Shown piece by piece: positions 1-9,766 of a DNA stretch of 64,000 nt. Source of the stretch: Bombyx mori. Lineage: Eukaryota; Arthropoda; Insecta; Lepidoptera; Bombycidae. The notes beneath the pieces were generated by a model, which saw only the letters and a program-made list of their open reading frames with translations, was not told where the DNA came from and did no database searches. The stretch spans positions 8,072,501-8,136,500 of the forward strand of contig NC_085130.1 of NCBI RefSeq assembly GCF_030269925.1, written 5' to 3'. The position numbers were made by a program, and so were the translations under genes. Position 1 is the stretch's first letter, and every line of letters begins with the position of its first letter.

Positions 1-199
1 TTGCTTAGATGGGTGGACGAGCTCACAGCCCACCTGGTGTTAAGTGTTACAACGTAAATGTGCCACCCACCTTGAGATATAAGTTCCCAGGTCTCAGTAT
101 AGTTACAACGGCTGCCCCACCCTTCAAACAGAAACGCATTACTGCTTCACGGCAGAAATACCTACCCGCGCGGACTCACAAGAGGTCCTACCACCAGTT
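1..199 (-). mobile_element. Bm1 SINE body, cut by window start
   Basis: Read on the minus strand this is the Bm1 body and tail, ending in the poly(A)-side motif seen here as TTGCTTAGATGGGTGGACGA. About 25 bases that other copies carry between the tail and the middle (around the ATAGACATCT motif) are missing, so this copy has an internal deletion. The tRNA-like head is absent. Confidence 0.85.
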
Positions 200-200
200 A

Positions 201-292
201 ATGGTCCTAATTGTTGCGCAGAGGGTCGTGGGTTTGATTCCCAGATCAGGCAAACATTGTGTCATCAACAGGTTGACGCTTTTTTAAAAGTA
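201..292 (+). mobile_element. S2 tRNA-derived SINE, 5' half
   Basis: Contains a pol III B-box-like GGGTTTGATTCCC inside a tRNA-like stretch, followed by CAAACATTGTGTCATCA. The continuous relative at 4533-4712 joins this sequence directly to the motif that resumes at 948, so the element is interrupted here by the Helitron at 293-947. Confidence 0.6.
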
Positions 293-947
293 CTAAAGGT
301 CGCTCGGCCGTCGAAATTCGACCATAATTATTATTCAGAACTAGCTGACCCGGCAGACTTCGTAGTGCCTCAATCGATAAATAAAAGACACATCAAGGGG
401 ACACATCAAAGGAAAAACAATATTGTTTGTTTTTATATAATTCCGAGCTTTTTTATATTTTCTCACCTTTTAAACCTCCCCTGGACTTCCACGAATAATT
501 CAAGACTAGAATTAGCCAAATCGGTCCAGCCGTTCTCGAGTTTTAGCGAGACTAACGAACAGCAATTCATTTTTATATATAGAGATTATAAGTTTTAACA
601 TTAATAAGGTTCTATTTTCAAAGACTCAATAATCACAGATTTCGCCAAGACTACACTATAGACAAATAATATTAAAGACAAACAATATTAATCTATTCTC
701 AATTTTGACCACAGACTAACAATAAACAAAAGAGTATGCATGCGTGTGTGTGTAACTGCATGGTAGTGTGTGCACTGTTTTTTTTATTGATTTAATGTAT
801 TTTATGCATAATTAAAAAAAATATTATCATTCTGCACTCCTTCTCTATATTGTCTATAAGTGTGTGAAATTTCATACTCCTCCGTCCGCGCAATTTTCGT
901 AAAAAGGGGTACAAAGTTTTTGCTTCACGTAGGTATTAATGTATAGA
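293..947 (-). mobile_element. Hel-A non-autonomous Helitron (hosts Hel-B)
   Basis: On the minus strand it starts TCTATA and ends in a CTAG-like terminus, preceded by the palindrome GTCGAATTTCGAC that can form the 3' hairpin typical of Helitrons. It sits between host A (292) and T (948) with no target duplication. It encodes nothing. Without the nested Hel-B (341-585) it is about 410 bp, matching the other Hel-A copies. Confidence 0.8.
341..585 (-). mobile_element. Hel-B Helitron nested inside Hel-A
   Basis: On the minus strand it runs from TCTCTATATATAAAAATG to GCCGGGTCAGCTAG. Host A (340) and T (586) flank it. Other copies lie at 3102-3391 and 41396-41662. No protein is encoded. Confidence 0.8.
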
Positions 948-1075
948 TTTATGTATGTATGTGTATCCGTTTCCGGTACCGGTGGTACCAAAGACACAGG
1001 GAATCCTAATTTGGGGCCCCATGACCGTGTGTGATTTGCTCGCAGTTATTATAATATTATTATCATTATTATATC
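948..1075 (+). mobile_element. S2 SINE, 3' half
   Basis: Carries the S2 tail motifs GGAATCCTAATTTGGG and GACCGTGTGTGATTTG, also present at 4630-4690. It resumes exactly where Hel-A ends, which supports a single S2 copy split by the Helitron. Confidence 0.6.
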
Positions 1076-1446
1076 AGAATATATGATTCTGTGGTACATA
1101 ATTGCTTGCAATCGATATCCTATGGCTGATTTAAGTGGGCTGTGACTTCGTTCACCCATTAGGACACCATAAAAATAAGCTTAAAATATTATCCCTCCAT
1201 TATTTGAATTCGATTCAAGTCGTACATTTAAAACTCGTATCTATCTAGTCTCACGTGGTAATGGCGGTCGGGAATCCACGGCGTTCTAATTTCAAAAAGA
1301 TTCGAAAAATACGTTACGTCACAGTAGCACCTGAAGCAGTATTACAAGTTGCTCAAAAAATAAATAAACATATCTATTTAAATATTAAAACAGTACTATA
1401 CATTGTTACTGTTACTAAAATACAATTAAAAACTATAATTATTCAT
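1076..1446. other. AT-rich spacer, nothing recognised
   Basis: No repeat family or conserved coding signal seen. The 66-codon open frame at 1255-1455 runs into the Bm1 copy and has no recognisable protein features. Confidence 0.5.
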
Positions 1447-1668
1447 TGGTTGTAGGACGTTCTGTGAGTCCGCACGGTGTAGGAACCACCACTCTGCCTA
1501 TTTCAGCCGTGAAGCAGTATGCGTTTTGGCTTGAAGGCTGGAGTAGCCGTTGTATTATGAAACTCAGATTTAGAATTCACGTTTCAAGATGACTGCATTT
1601 ACGTTGTTCATATATATGGGCTCCGGTAACCATTTAACACTAGGTGGGCCGTCAGCTCGTCCATCCAA
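1447..1668 (+). mobile_element. Bm1 SINE, headless
   Basis: Body from the GGACGTTCTGTGAGTCCGC motif to the tail CACTAGGTGGGCCGTCAGCT. The tRNA-like head is missing, as expected for a 5'-truncated retroposed copy. Diverged from the window consensus. Confidence 0.85.
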
Positions 1669-2078
1669 AATTATTGACTTAATTTAACTTAATTAAATTT
1701 AAGACATACAAACACTCTTGGAACTGTCAAGAAATTTTTAACATTTGTCCTATAGTTAATTTAACACGTGTGTGGGCCCCGGTGACAATAAGGGAATCAT
1801 GTGAAGTAAGTGGATCTAACTTTTATATTTAACATAAATAAAATGGAACTACGCTACTAAAAATATAATATTGTTTTGTAACTGATAGGTTGTAGCAAAA
1901 CCTTCTTTTACAAAGAAGGTTTTGCTTACGCCGAATTGGCATGTTTATGACTGAAATGCTCGCGATTATAATATTTGATTGATACTCAATAAGAGATTTA
2001 TCCGCCCTTGGATGTTTAAATCAAAATATTCTCCTCTGTCAATATTAAATATATGTTACTTAATTCTTATAAATACTG
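1669..2078. other. AT-rich spacer
   Basis: No gene or family recognised. A short inverted repeat AACCTTCTTT/AAAGAAGGTT lies near 1900-1925 and could form a hairpin. Confidence 0.4.
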
Positions 2079-2320
2079 GTGATAGGACGTCTTATGAGTC
2101 CGCAAGGGTAGGTACCACCGCCCTGCCTATTTCTGTTGTGAACCAGTAATGCGTTTTGGTTTCAAGGGTGAGGCAGCCGTTGTACCTATACTGAGACCTT
2201 AGAACTCATATCTCAAGGTGGGTGGTGGCATTTACGTTGTCGATGTCTATGGGCTCCGGTGACCACTTAACACCAGGTGGGCTGTGAGCTCGTACACTCA
2301 CGTACGCGATAAAAAAATTA
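2079..2320 (+). mobile_element. Bm1 SINE, headless
   Basis: Starts at the CTGGTGATAGGACGTCTTAT motif and ends in GCGATAAAAAAATTAAAAA. The 3' tail is mutated (GTACACTCACGTACGCG in place of the usual CCACCCATCTAAGC), so this is an older copy. Confidence 0.85.
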
Positions 2321-3101
2321 AAAAGTGTATATTACAAATTTCAAATATGTGTATATCTCTTCGGCCAAGAAGCTTTAGATGATTACACAAAATTAACTTA
2401 CTGTATGTTTTACACTGTGGAAGGCCCACCGTTCATGAAATTCAAATTTACAAATTCGTGTTCGCTTTTTAAAAATCGTCGCGAGGTTTACCGATCGGCC
2501 ACGATGTCAAATCCAAACCGGAAAAAAAACCAGATTTTTTTGAATTTAAAATTTTATTGCGTCAATCCGATCGATCATGTGTTTTGTTGTTATAATATAT
2601 TAACTACATATTATTTTGCCATGATTTATTTTATTTGTAGCATTTTGTGAATGGATGTATTAAAACACAAAAATAAAGGTAAATATGTATCGCTTTGTTC
2701 TATTTTTTATATGAAGTCTGTAGGAATTTGCGAACGCCGAATCCATTATTTATATTTGGAACGGTTCGAATGATCAGTATTCGCAGTCAAGGACGACCGT
2801 TACATTTGTAATTCCAATTATGAATTCGTGAATTCGATTCGTTAATACCTTTCGGTAGATGTTTCATCGGTTTTACGGTAATTTTCGCGTGTTTTTATTT
2901 TATTTTACGTATAATTTTACTTTTGAACTTGGAATGTTTGTTTTGCGTCATTCAAATATTTGGGGTTTCAGGATGAAAAATAATAAGTTAAATAAATATT
3001 ACGGAAAATGGATTTTTGTTTTTGTTTTCTCACTTTTCGCTGACGATATTCTTTGATAATAAATAGGTACGCAATTTGATTTCCATTATGGTGAAATAAC
3101 A
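2321..3101. other. AT-rich spacer with short open frames
   Basis: Open frames of 81 codons (2405-2650) and 65 codons (2859-3056) show no domain or repeat match I can recognise and have the composition of AT-rich chance frames. No transposon ends found. Confidence 0.4.
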
Positions 3102-3391
3102 TCTCTATATATAAAAATGAATTGCTGTTCGTTAGTCTCGCTAAAACTCGAGAACCGCTGGACCGATTTGGCTAATATTGGTCTTGAATTCTTTGTGGAA
3201 GTCCAGAGAAGGTTTAAAAGATAGATAAGTGTGAAAATGCTCGGAATTAAATAAAAAAAACAATTTTGTTTTTCCTTTGATGTGTCCCCCGTCGGACGGA
3301 TTCCCTTTGTTTGTTTTAAGTTTATTTTATACAAAAGTTTAGGTCTTTTATTTATCGATCGAGGCACTACGAAGTCTGCCGGGTCAGCTAG
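3102..3391 (+). mobile_element. Hel-B Helitron
   Basis: Begins TCTCTATATATAAAAATG after host A (3101) and ends GTCAGCTAG before host T (3392). The most complete Hel-B here, 290 bp, non-coding. Confidence 0.8.
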
Positions 3392-3624
3392 TTGTATGAT
3401 AAAAAAATCAAGAAAAACGTATAAGTTCTTAATATGCCGATAATTGGTATTAGGGATTGTTTGATTGTAAATTTTTAATTACACGTTTTGATCAAAGAAT
3501 TCGGTATGATTAGTGAAATAGTGATTTGATTAATATCGAGGGAGGAAATGCTATTCGGCTTAAGTGACATTTCGCTTAATGCGCGACATTTATCTATGTA
3601 ATTAAAGGTGCGTTTTATTTTGTA

Positions 3625-4092
3625 CTAGCGACCCGCCCTCGCTTCGCTTCGGAAACATTAAATTTTATTATTGAATAGCTGAGTCCCGCGATGTTACCCT
3701 TTTTTTATTGCTTTGATGGATGGACGTGCTCACAGCCCACCTGATGTTAAGTGGTTACTGGAGCCCATAGACATCTACAACGTAAACGCGCCACCCACCT
3801 TGAGATATAAGTTCTGAGGTCTCAGTATAGTTACAACGGCTACCCCACCCTTCGACCCGAAACGCATTACTGCTTCACGGCGGATATAGGCGGAGTGGTG
3901 GTACCTACCCGTGCGGACTCCCAAGAGGTCCTACCACCAGTAGCGGTTATTGTCGTACCGCGACTGACACCGCGGGGCTAAGCTACTCTAAAAAGTAGCT
4001 TAAGTTAATCCTTATATCATCAGCTACCTTTCAGTGAAAGTCCCGTCAAAATCGGTCTAGCCGTTACAGAGATGCTCTGATAGATGAAGAAG
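3625..4092 (-). mobile_element. Hel-D Helitron, interrupted by Bm1
   Basis: The plus-strand left edge CTAGCGACCCGCCCTCGCTT is the reverse of the Hel-D 3' end seen at 24747. Host A precedes it. Helitron sequence resumes after the SINE at 3944 (motif GTCGTACCGCGACTGACACC) and fades near 4092. The 5' end is not clear. Confidence 0.65.
3700..3943 (-). mobile_element. Bm1 SINE nested in Hel-D
   Basis: Headless Bm1 in minus orientation with its T-run on the left edge. The Helitron sequence on both sides corresponds to the uninterrupted relative near 31155-31282. Confidence 0.85.
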
Positions 4093-4532
4093 TTTTTTTT
4101 ACGATATTTTTTCTAAATTTATCTTTCAAAATGGCTCTCCTGCCTGTGAAGTTGCAAAAATGTCGCTTAAATAATATTTCACCACTTGATAATGTAGTTT
4201 TAGGTATATTAGTCAATGCATAAAAATATATTTTTCATTATTATTTTAATAACTGAATGCAATTAGGGTTTGTTTTATTTTAATAGATTTTCGCAGGATA
4301 CCTGCTTGTAGCTTATTCAGAATTATAAAAACCCGTTGCCTGGAAAATATCTCTTTAAGACCGCCTATTGTACAATTACACCTATCTGTTGGTTGATTTT
4401 CAATGTTAATTATGTTGGTGTGAAATTAATTAAACTCTTTCTCTCTTTCGCTCTATTTCTCACTCTCTCTCTCTCCCTCTCATTATCGCTTGAAAAATCA
4501 GTCCAAATCAATTCAGGTTCCATTTTCAATTC
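4093..4532. other. AT-rich spacer with CT-rich tract
   Basis: No gene recognised. A degenerate CTCT/TTCTC pyrimidine tract lies at about 4437-4486. The 73-codon frame over it is low-complexity (LSLSLSLS) and not credible. Confidence 0.5.
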
Positions 4533-4712
4533 TCACAGCGGACAAACATTCGTGTGATGAGCATGTTTGTTTGTTTATTATCTATATACATATATAATTA
4601 TACGTATATAAGTATGTTTGTCCATCTCTGGTATCGATAACATAGGAAATCCTAATTTGGCGCCGGATGACCGTGCGTGAGTGATGTTCACAGTTATTAT
4701 TATTTTTTGCAT
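4533..4712 (+). mobile_element. S2 SINE, 5'-truncated
   Basis: Runs from ACAAACATTCGTGTGATGAG through ATAAGTATGTTTGTCCATCT to GACCGTGCGTGAGTGATG. It lacks the tRNA-like head but shows the two S2 halves joined, which explains the split copy at 201-1075. Confidence 0.6.
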
Positions 4713-4839
4713 TGTGTTTCTCGAAATATTTAAGACATTTCGGTATAATGAAGATCACGGGCCTATGCCAAGTGAAGTGAAGAAGCTTCATTTTCTACTT
4801 GCAGCATATTTAAGTCTTCCTGCAAGAATTTTTTTTTTA

Positions 4840-5074
4840 TTGCTTAGAGGGATGGACGAGCTCACAGCCCACCTGGTGTTAAGTGGTTACCGGAGCCCAT
4901 AGACATCTACAGCGTAAATGCGCCACCCACCTCGAGATATAAGTTCTAAGATCTCAGTATAGTTACAACGGCTACCCCACCCTTCGAACCGAAACGCATT
5001 ACTGCTTTACGGCGGAAATAGGCGGGGTGGTGGTACCTGCCCGTGCGGACTCCCAAGAGGTCCTACCACCAGTG
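4840..5074 (-). mobile_element. Bm1 SINE, headless
   Basis: Minus-strand Bm1 body and tail with an eight-base T-run at 4830. The open frame at 5007-5204 that overlaps it is not a gene. Confidence 0.88.
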
Positions 5075-5214
5075 ACCACCAGTCCATTGACGGACTATAC
5101 GGCATGTGTTTAATATTGCGGCTTTCTGCATGGTCATGTACGTGTTCTATGTCGTCTACGTCTACGTCTACTATGTCTAATATTAAAAAAAAATTGGAGT
5201 TCATGTTTAGGTAT

Positions 5215-5342
5215 TACGCTTGTACTGGATAGCACCAGTGGTACAATGTAGACATTGTTAAAATTTCTTCCTTTAACTCTGTACTTTTTTGTATTTAATG
5301 TATCGCACTGATTATTTGTTTTTTGGTGTACAATAAAGAATA
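5215..5342 (+). mobile_element. LINE-R 3'-UTR fragment
   Basis: Ends in TTTGGTGTACAATAAAGAAT followed directly by a long CT repeat. The same end, with polyadenylation-like AATAAAG and CT repeat, is found in reverse at 15672-15720 beside a LINE C-terminal coding remnant. I infer this is a 5'-truncated copy of the same LINE. Confidence 0.55.
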
Positions 5343-5412
5343 CTCTCTCTCTCTCTCTCTTTCTCTCTTTCTCTCTCTCTCTCTTTCTCTCTTTCTCTCT
5401 CTCTCTCTCTCT
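5343..5412 (+). repeat. (CT)n microsatellite with TTTCTC interruptions
   Basis: About 70 bp of CT dinucleotides directly after a LINE-R 3' end. Probably an expanded LINE tail. Confidence 0.9.
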
Positions 5413-5864
5413 ATGTATATTTATTAATTTTTTCAGTTATTGATTTCTGTATATTATGGGTATATTATTATTATTATACAGTCGCCCCAAGCTCCTATTA
5501 TGTCTAATATTATGGGTATCAAAAATAGATACGAGAGTTAAAACACCAAATGTCTTTATCAAATTGGCTTTGATCTCACTGAACCGCACCCTGGGCCCTT
5601 CGCCAACCACTAATCCAAGGTGATTAATAAAGGTCATTAATAAACAACAACGGGTTAATCTTTTAAACTTTAATTAATAAAATTTGATTCATTTTCGATT
5701 ACGTATTAAATTGAATGTTTTATTTCGTCGGCTCCGCGAGGTCCGTCGTATTCCGCTGAGTGATTGGAGGTGCACTACAAAGGCATTAAATTTTCATATC
5801 CAATCACTCTGGTGCGGCTCCCGAGAGGAACGATACATGAGCGACGGCGACTTAACGCGTGATG
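5413..5864. other. Spacer between microsatellite and minisatellite
   Basis: No confident feature. A minus frame at 5437-5637 contains the peptide GPRVRFSEIKANLIKTFGV. It might be a LINE remnant but I cannot place it. Confidence 0.4.
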
Positions 5865-6480
5865 ACACTCGGCTATACGCCGGAGCGCTACACGTCCCGT
5901 CACTCAGCTACACGCCGCAGCGCTACACGTCACGTCACTCGGCTACACGCCGCACGTGACGTCACTCGGCTTCACGCCGTTGTGCTACACGTGACGTCAC
6001 TCGGCTACACGCTGCTGCGCTACACGTCACGTCACTCGACTACACACTGCTGTGCTACACGTCACGTTACTCGGCTACATACTGCTGCGCTACACGTCAC
6101 GTCACTCTGCTACACGTGGCTGCGCTACACGTCACGTCACTCAGCTACACGCTGCACGTGACGTCACTCGGCTACATGCCGCTGCGCTACACGTCACGTC
6201 ACTCAGCTACACGCTGCACATGACGTCACTTGGCTACACGCTACTGCGCTATACGCCACGTCACTCGACTACACGCTGCTACATTACACGGCACGTCACT
6301 CGGTTACACGCCGCTGCGCTACACGTCACGTCATTCGGCTACACACAGCTGCGCTACAACTCACGTCACTCGTCTACATGCTGCTGCGCTACACGTCACG
6401 TCACTCGGCTTCACGCCGCTGCGCTACACGTCACGTCACTCGGCTACACGCTACACGTCGTATGGCGCTCGTATACTGCA
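5865..6480 (+). repeat. 35-bp minisatellite array
   Basis: Roughly 17 units of a 35-bp repeat built around TACACGTCACGTCACTCGGC and TACACGCTGCTGCGC. Some units are shortened so that CACGTGACGTCACTCGG is formed, bringing in the CRE-like palindrome TGACGTCA. Because 35 is not a multiple of three and the unit lacks stops, open frames of 86-162 codons appear in all three plus frames with a 35-residue period. These are repeat artefacts. Confidence 0.95.
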
Positions 6481-6912
6481 GTACACGTGACTATTCGCCT
6501 ATCACTCGCACCGCATCCCACGTCCGGGAGCCGGATGTAACTGGTTTAACAGGTCTCATTTAAATTGACTTGCCCAATTGAAAGGGAATTTTAATAAATC
6601 CCCTTATATACCGGTGTCCACGCTCGCAAGTCTATGGAAAACGAATTCCGGAATTAAGGTAAACGATTTTTAAAGGATTCCCGCGTTTGTGAATCGGATT
6701 TTTATCGATCATTGATTGCGTACCACCGCTTTCAATAAAAGGTTGCTCTTAATTGCAGGTCTGTTTAATGTAAAATGATTCGTTATTTAGAAGATGAGAA
6801 GGTTACTTCGTACACAAGTGGTCGCAGTGTGGAATCCTGTACCTACGTTGTTCACAACTAATTTCATGTAATCTTCAAGAGTAAAAATACACCAATAGTA
6901 TTTTCTTTGCGA
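6481..6912. other. Spacer, nothing recognised
   Basis: No open frame of note and no transposon ends seen between the minisatellite and the hAT element. Confidence 0.5.
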
Positions 6913-6920
6913 CTCGTAGG

Positions 6921-7335
6921 CAGGGTCGTCTTAAACTAGGATGGGGCCCTTGGGCACACAAGAATTTGAGGACCTTTTGGAAAGTAAAAAAAGCGAATTA
7001 TAATAACATTTTTTTACTGAGTATGACCATTTATAATCAAATACAGTATGATATAATATGTCATTAATGATATTAGAATGCTGCTGGTTTTTTGTTTACG
7101 ATTTCGATAACGGTTTCTTTCGGGATTTCTGTTGAGCAAAATCTTCTATTATAGGCATAGTATATGATGCCTTGTAAATACCTTCCGATTACTGATTTGT
7201 GAAAAAAGTGTAATGTGCCCGACAAAAATGTTTTGAGAATAAACGTGTGAGAGAAATTGTCGGTCTATCGGCCCCCCCTGAGAATGGGGGCCCTGGGCAC
7301 GGGCCCCGTGTGCCCTTATGGTAAAGACGGTATTG
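6921..7335. mobile_element. Non-autonomous hAT element, copy 1
   Basis: Flanked by the perfect 8-bp duplication CTCGTAGG (6913-6920 and 7336-7343). Left end CAGGGTCGTC, right end reads CAATACCGTC in reverse, a short imperfect inverted repeat. An 8-bp duplication and CAGGG end are hAT hallmarks. The 415-bp interior has GGGCCC-rich borders and no transposase. A second copy lies at 37893-38348. Confidence 0.85.
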
Positions 7336-7473
7336 CTCGTAGGCACAATTAAAATTACTTTTAAGATTTAATCTGTCGTTTTTTATTGTCGTGATTACAT
7401 CATTTCCGAAGTTTTACAGTTTACGTGTTCTGTGAAAATTTATAATAATATATACGTAAAGTTATAATTTTTA

Positions 7474-7724
7474 TCTATACTACTTGTATAAATCTACAGT
7501 GGTTTTTACGGATGTTCCGTTATAACTACTGAACCATGCATAAGATTGACTTGAAACTTGGTATCCATGTAGAAAATACATGTACTTAATGGATAAGCTA
7601 ATATTTATATGAGTGTTGGACTCCCTATACCAGTTGCGGGGGCGTTAATGATGAGAATCTTTGTGGGGGTGAGAAATAATAATGTTACTTTTAAATGCCC
7701 AGCGAAGCGGACGGGTACAGCTAG
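7474..7724 (+). mobile_element. Hel-F Helitron
   Basis: Begins TCTATACTACTTGTATAA after host A (7473) and ends GGGTACAGCTAG before host T. 251 bp, non-coding. A reverse copy of about the same length is at 55411-55660. Confidence 0.75.
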
Positions 7725-7877
7725 TTTTTAATATAAAACTGTCGGCAACAATATAATGACAGTAAAAAAACTCGACTTTATACCGGAAAAGTGGTTATAA
7801 TAATATACTGGCAAAATTTCAGTCACTTCAGGACGCAGATAACCGAATTAGTGCTAGTTTTTAAAGGCCTGGCGGTA

Positions 7878-8052
7878 TTTTTTTCTGGAGCCCATACAAA
7901 TCTATAACGTAAATGCCGCTACCCACCTTGAGATATGTAAGGTCTCAGTATAGCTACAACGGCTGCCCCACCCCTCAAACCGAAACGCATTACTGCTTCA
8001 CGGCAGAAATAGGCAGGGTGGTAGGGACTCACAAGAGGTCCTATTACCTGAA
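7878..8052 (-). mobile_element. Bm1 SINE fragment, tail missing
   Basis: Minus-strand Bm1 body from GGAGCCCATACAAATC to CAAGAGGTCCTA. The usual 3' tail is lost. Confidence 0.8.
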
Positions 8053-8078
8053 AAAATATTAGTATCGTATTATTAGTA

Positions 8079-8475
8079 CTAGAGGTCCCACAGTAGTCGA
8101 AATTCGACTATAATTAATTGGAATTGTAAGTTTGTACCCTATTATGATTGTATTTTATACTTCTATAATCACAAATTTCGCCAAGACTATAAAAAATATT
8201 AACAAAGACAAACAATATTTAATCTATTCTCAATTTGACAACAGAAGTCAAGAACAAAAGTTTGACAATAAATAGTATGCATGCGTGTGTGCGTCAAACA
8301 CATGGTATGTAGTGTGTGTAATATTTTCTTTATTGATTTAATGTATCTTTTATGCATTATTTTAAAAAAAAATTAGCATTGTGCACTTCTTCTCTATATT
8401 CTCTATCATACTCCTCCGTCCGCGCAATTTTCGTAAAAAGGGATACAAAGTTTTTGCTTCACGTATTAATATTAG
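8079..8475 (-). mobile_element. Hel-A Helitron
   Basis: Plus-strand left edge CTAGAGGTCCCACAG follows host A (8078), then the hairpin palindrome GTCGAAATTCGAC. The other end is degenerate near 8475. Confidence 0.8.
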
Positions 8476-8527
8476 TATTGTTTTACCGTAGTACTTAGTA
8501 AATCAAAGAGACGCTTACGATGTGTCC

Positions 8528-8703
8528 ATGGTGCTCAGTGCGAGTTTTTTAACGTTCTCGATAGCGTAAAAGTTAAGTCAAATTTGTATGCATTTGAAAC
8601 GGCGCCCCTAGCGGCAAACGTAGGCATACGTTCCAACTCCATACAAATATGAGTTAACTTTTACGTTATCGAGAACGTTAAAAAACTCGCACTAAGCACA
8701 CAT
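8528..8703. mobile_element. FB foldback element, copy 1
   Basis: About 70-bp inverted arms: left AGTGCGAGTTTTTTAACGTT, right AACGTTAAAAAACTCGCACT, with CTCGATAGCGTAAAAGTTA inside each arm and a short centre containing CCCCTAGCGGCAAACG. No coding capacity. Four other copies or halves occur at 13381, 14048, 37586 and 59572. Confidence 0.85.
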
Positions 8704-8880
8704 TTGTTTAGCCGTTCTCAAGAAGTAACCAGAGACATACTCACATTCAATTATCGCTGGAACAATGAGGATCCTTTATGCAAAGAGTGGCTCTTACCTA
8801 TTTATATGCGAGGTTTTGGAGAGTCCTGAGCAAAAGGTAGCGATTTAACTGGGCTCCTGGCATTAACAGTTGGAACATAT

Positions 8881-9186
8881 TGTTACGCCGGTAAGAGTAA
8901 CGCCATCTCTCGCCGAATAGTTGATGAATATCGAAGGATCTAGTTGCACCTAGAACGCTCGAGAAGTACAACACCATCTATTGTCAGATAGCGGAAACAT
9001 AATACTCGAAATGTGTGGAATATTCTCGATGATTCTAGGGATGTTGTATCGGCTATAAAAGCGTTGCACAGAACTACTGAGAATTTTAGAGTGTTTGTGA
9101 AGTGTTTTAAGTGTTCCAAGTGCTAATACAGTGTTAACTTGTAATTCGGTAGAATTTTTATTAATCCCGAATCCCCGCGCGTAACA
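8881..9186 (+). mobile_element. Solo LTR, probably Gypsy-type
   Basis: 306 bp starting TGTTACGCCGG and ending GCGTAACA, so the termini TGTTAC/GTAACA are inverted. The 4-bp duplication ATAT flanks it (8877-8880, 9187-9190). A TATA-like CTATAAAAGC lies at about 9053. TG...CA ends, 4-bp duplication and no internal region indicate an LTR left by recombination. Strand is inferred from the TATA position. Confidence 0.75.
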
Positions 9187-9249
9187 ATATGCTTGTCCGC
9201 CTACAAAAAAATTGCCGTTATGCAAGCTTTTCGAGAATTCGCCCTCGTG

Positions 9250-9350
9250 TCTCTGGATGGCAGTGTATACGGTGCTGATGTCCAAGGGCCCTGGTAAACG
9301 TTTAACACCAGGTCCGCCGTGAGTTCAATTACCCATCAAAGCAATAAATA
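9250..9350 (+). mobile_element. Old Bm1 SINE tail
   Basis: Degenerate Bm1 3' end (TTTAACACCAGGTCCGCCGT ... AAGCAATAAATAAAAA). Boundaries approximate. Confidence 0.6.
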
Positions 9351-9540
9351 AAAAATTAAATTACACTTCGATTTGTCTTGCAGTGTACTTCCTTGTTTGC
9401 GAATAGACTCGAGAGCCCCCTCTGAAGTGCAGTCACTGCTTTGTGGCATAGTGAAAGGTTTACTGACTAAAGTGTATCGTATGTGCTTGTCGTTTATACA
9501 ACAAGATGAAGTCTTGTGAGCCTACACGGGTAGCTAGCCG

Positions 9541-9562
9541 TAGGTAGGTAGGTAGGTAGGTA
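9541..9562 (+). repeat. (TAGG)n microsatellite
   Basis: Five to six GTAG repeats. Confidence 0.9.
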
Positions 9563-9564
9563 GA

Positions 9565-9672
9565 GAAGGGGGATTAGCTAACAACTGCCCGAGCGCCTCA
9601 GAGGGAGACCTAACAATTCAAGAGTAGCTGCTTCGCGAATTAATTTACTACCGGATCGGAATGGCGACCCGC
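9565..9672 (-). mobile_element. LINE-B-related 3' fragment
   Basis: Contains GCTGCTTCGCGAATTAATTT and ACCGGATCGGAATGGCGACC, a variant of the LINE-B tail motif ACCGGATCGGAAACGCGACC. A similar variant is at 35057-35245. Confidence 0.55.
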
Positions 9673-9766
9673 TGAGAAGAAAGAATTTTTCAAATCGGAC
9701 CAGTACCTAGTTCCTGAGATTAGCGCGTTCAAACAAACAAACTCTTCAGCTCTATAATATTAGTAT
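9673..9766 (-). mobile_element. Hel-G Helitron 5' fragment
   Basis: Contains TTTTTCAAATCGGACCAGTA and GATTAGCGCGTTCAAACAAA, which I know from lepidopteran Helitron 5' regions. It stops at ATAATATTAGTA, where the LTR-like TGTTACC begins. Confidence 0.5.

Noticed and set aside
5343..6480. CRISPR array (regular repeats)
   Set aside because: The repeats are contiguous with no unique spacers, and the window is eukaryotic.
5684..6563. Open frames of 86-162 codons across the minisatellite
   Set aside because: Identical repeat peptides occur in all three forward frames because of the 35-bp stop-free unit; no start context or non-repeat domain.
7336..7343. Recombinase attachment site (8-bp direct repeat)
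   Set aside because: The 8-bp repeat is fully explained as a hAT target duplication.
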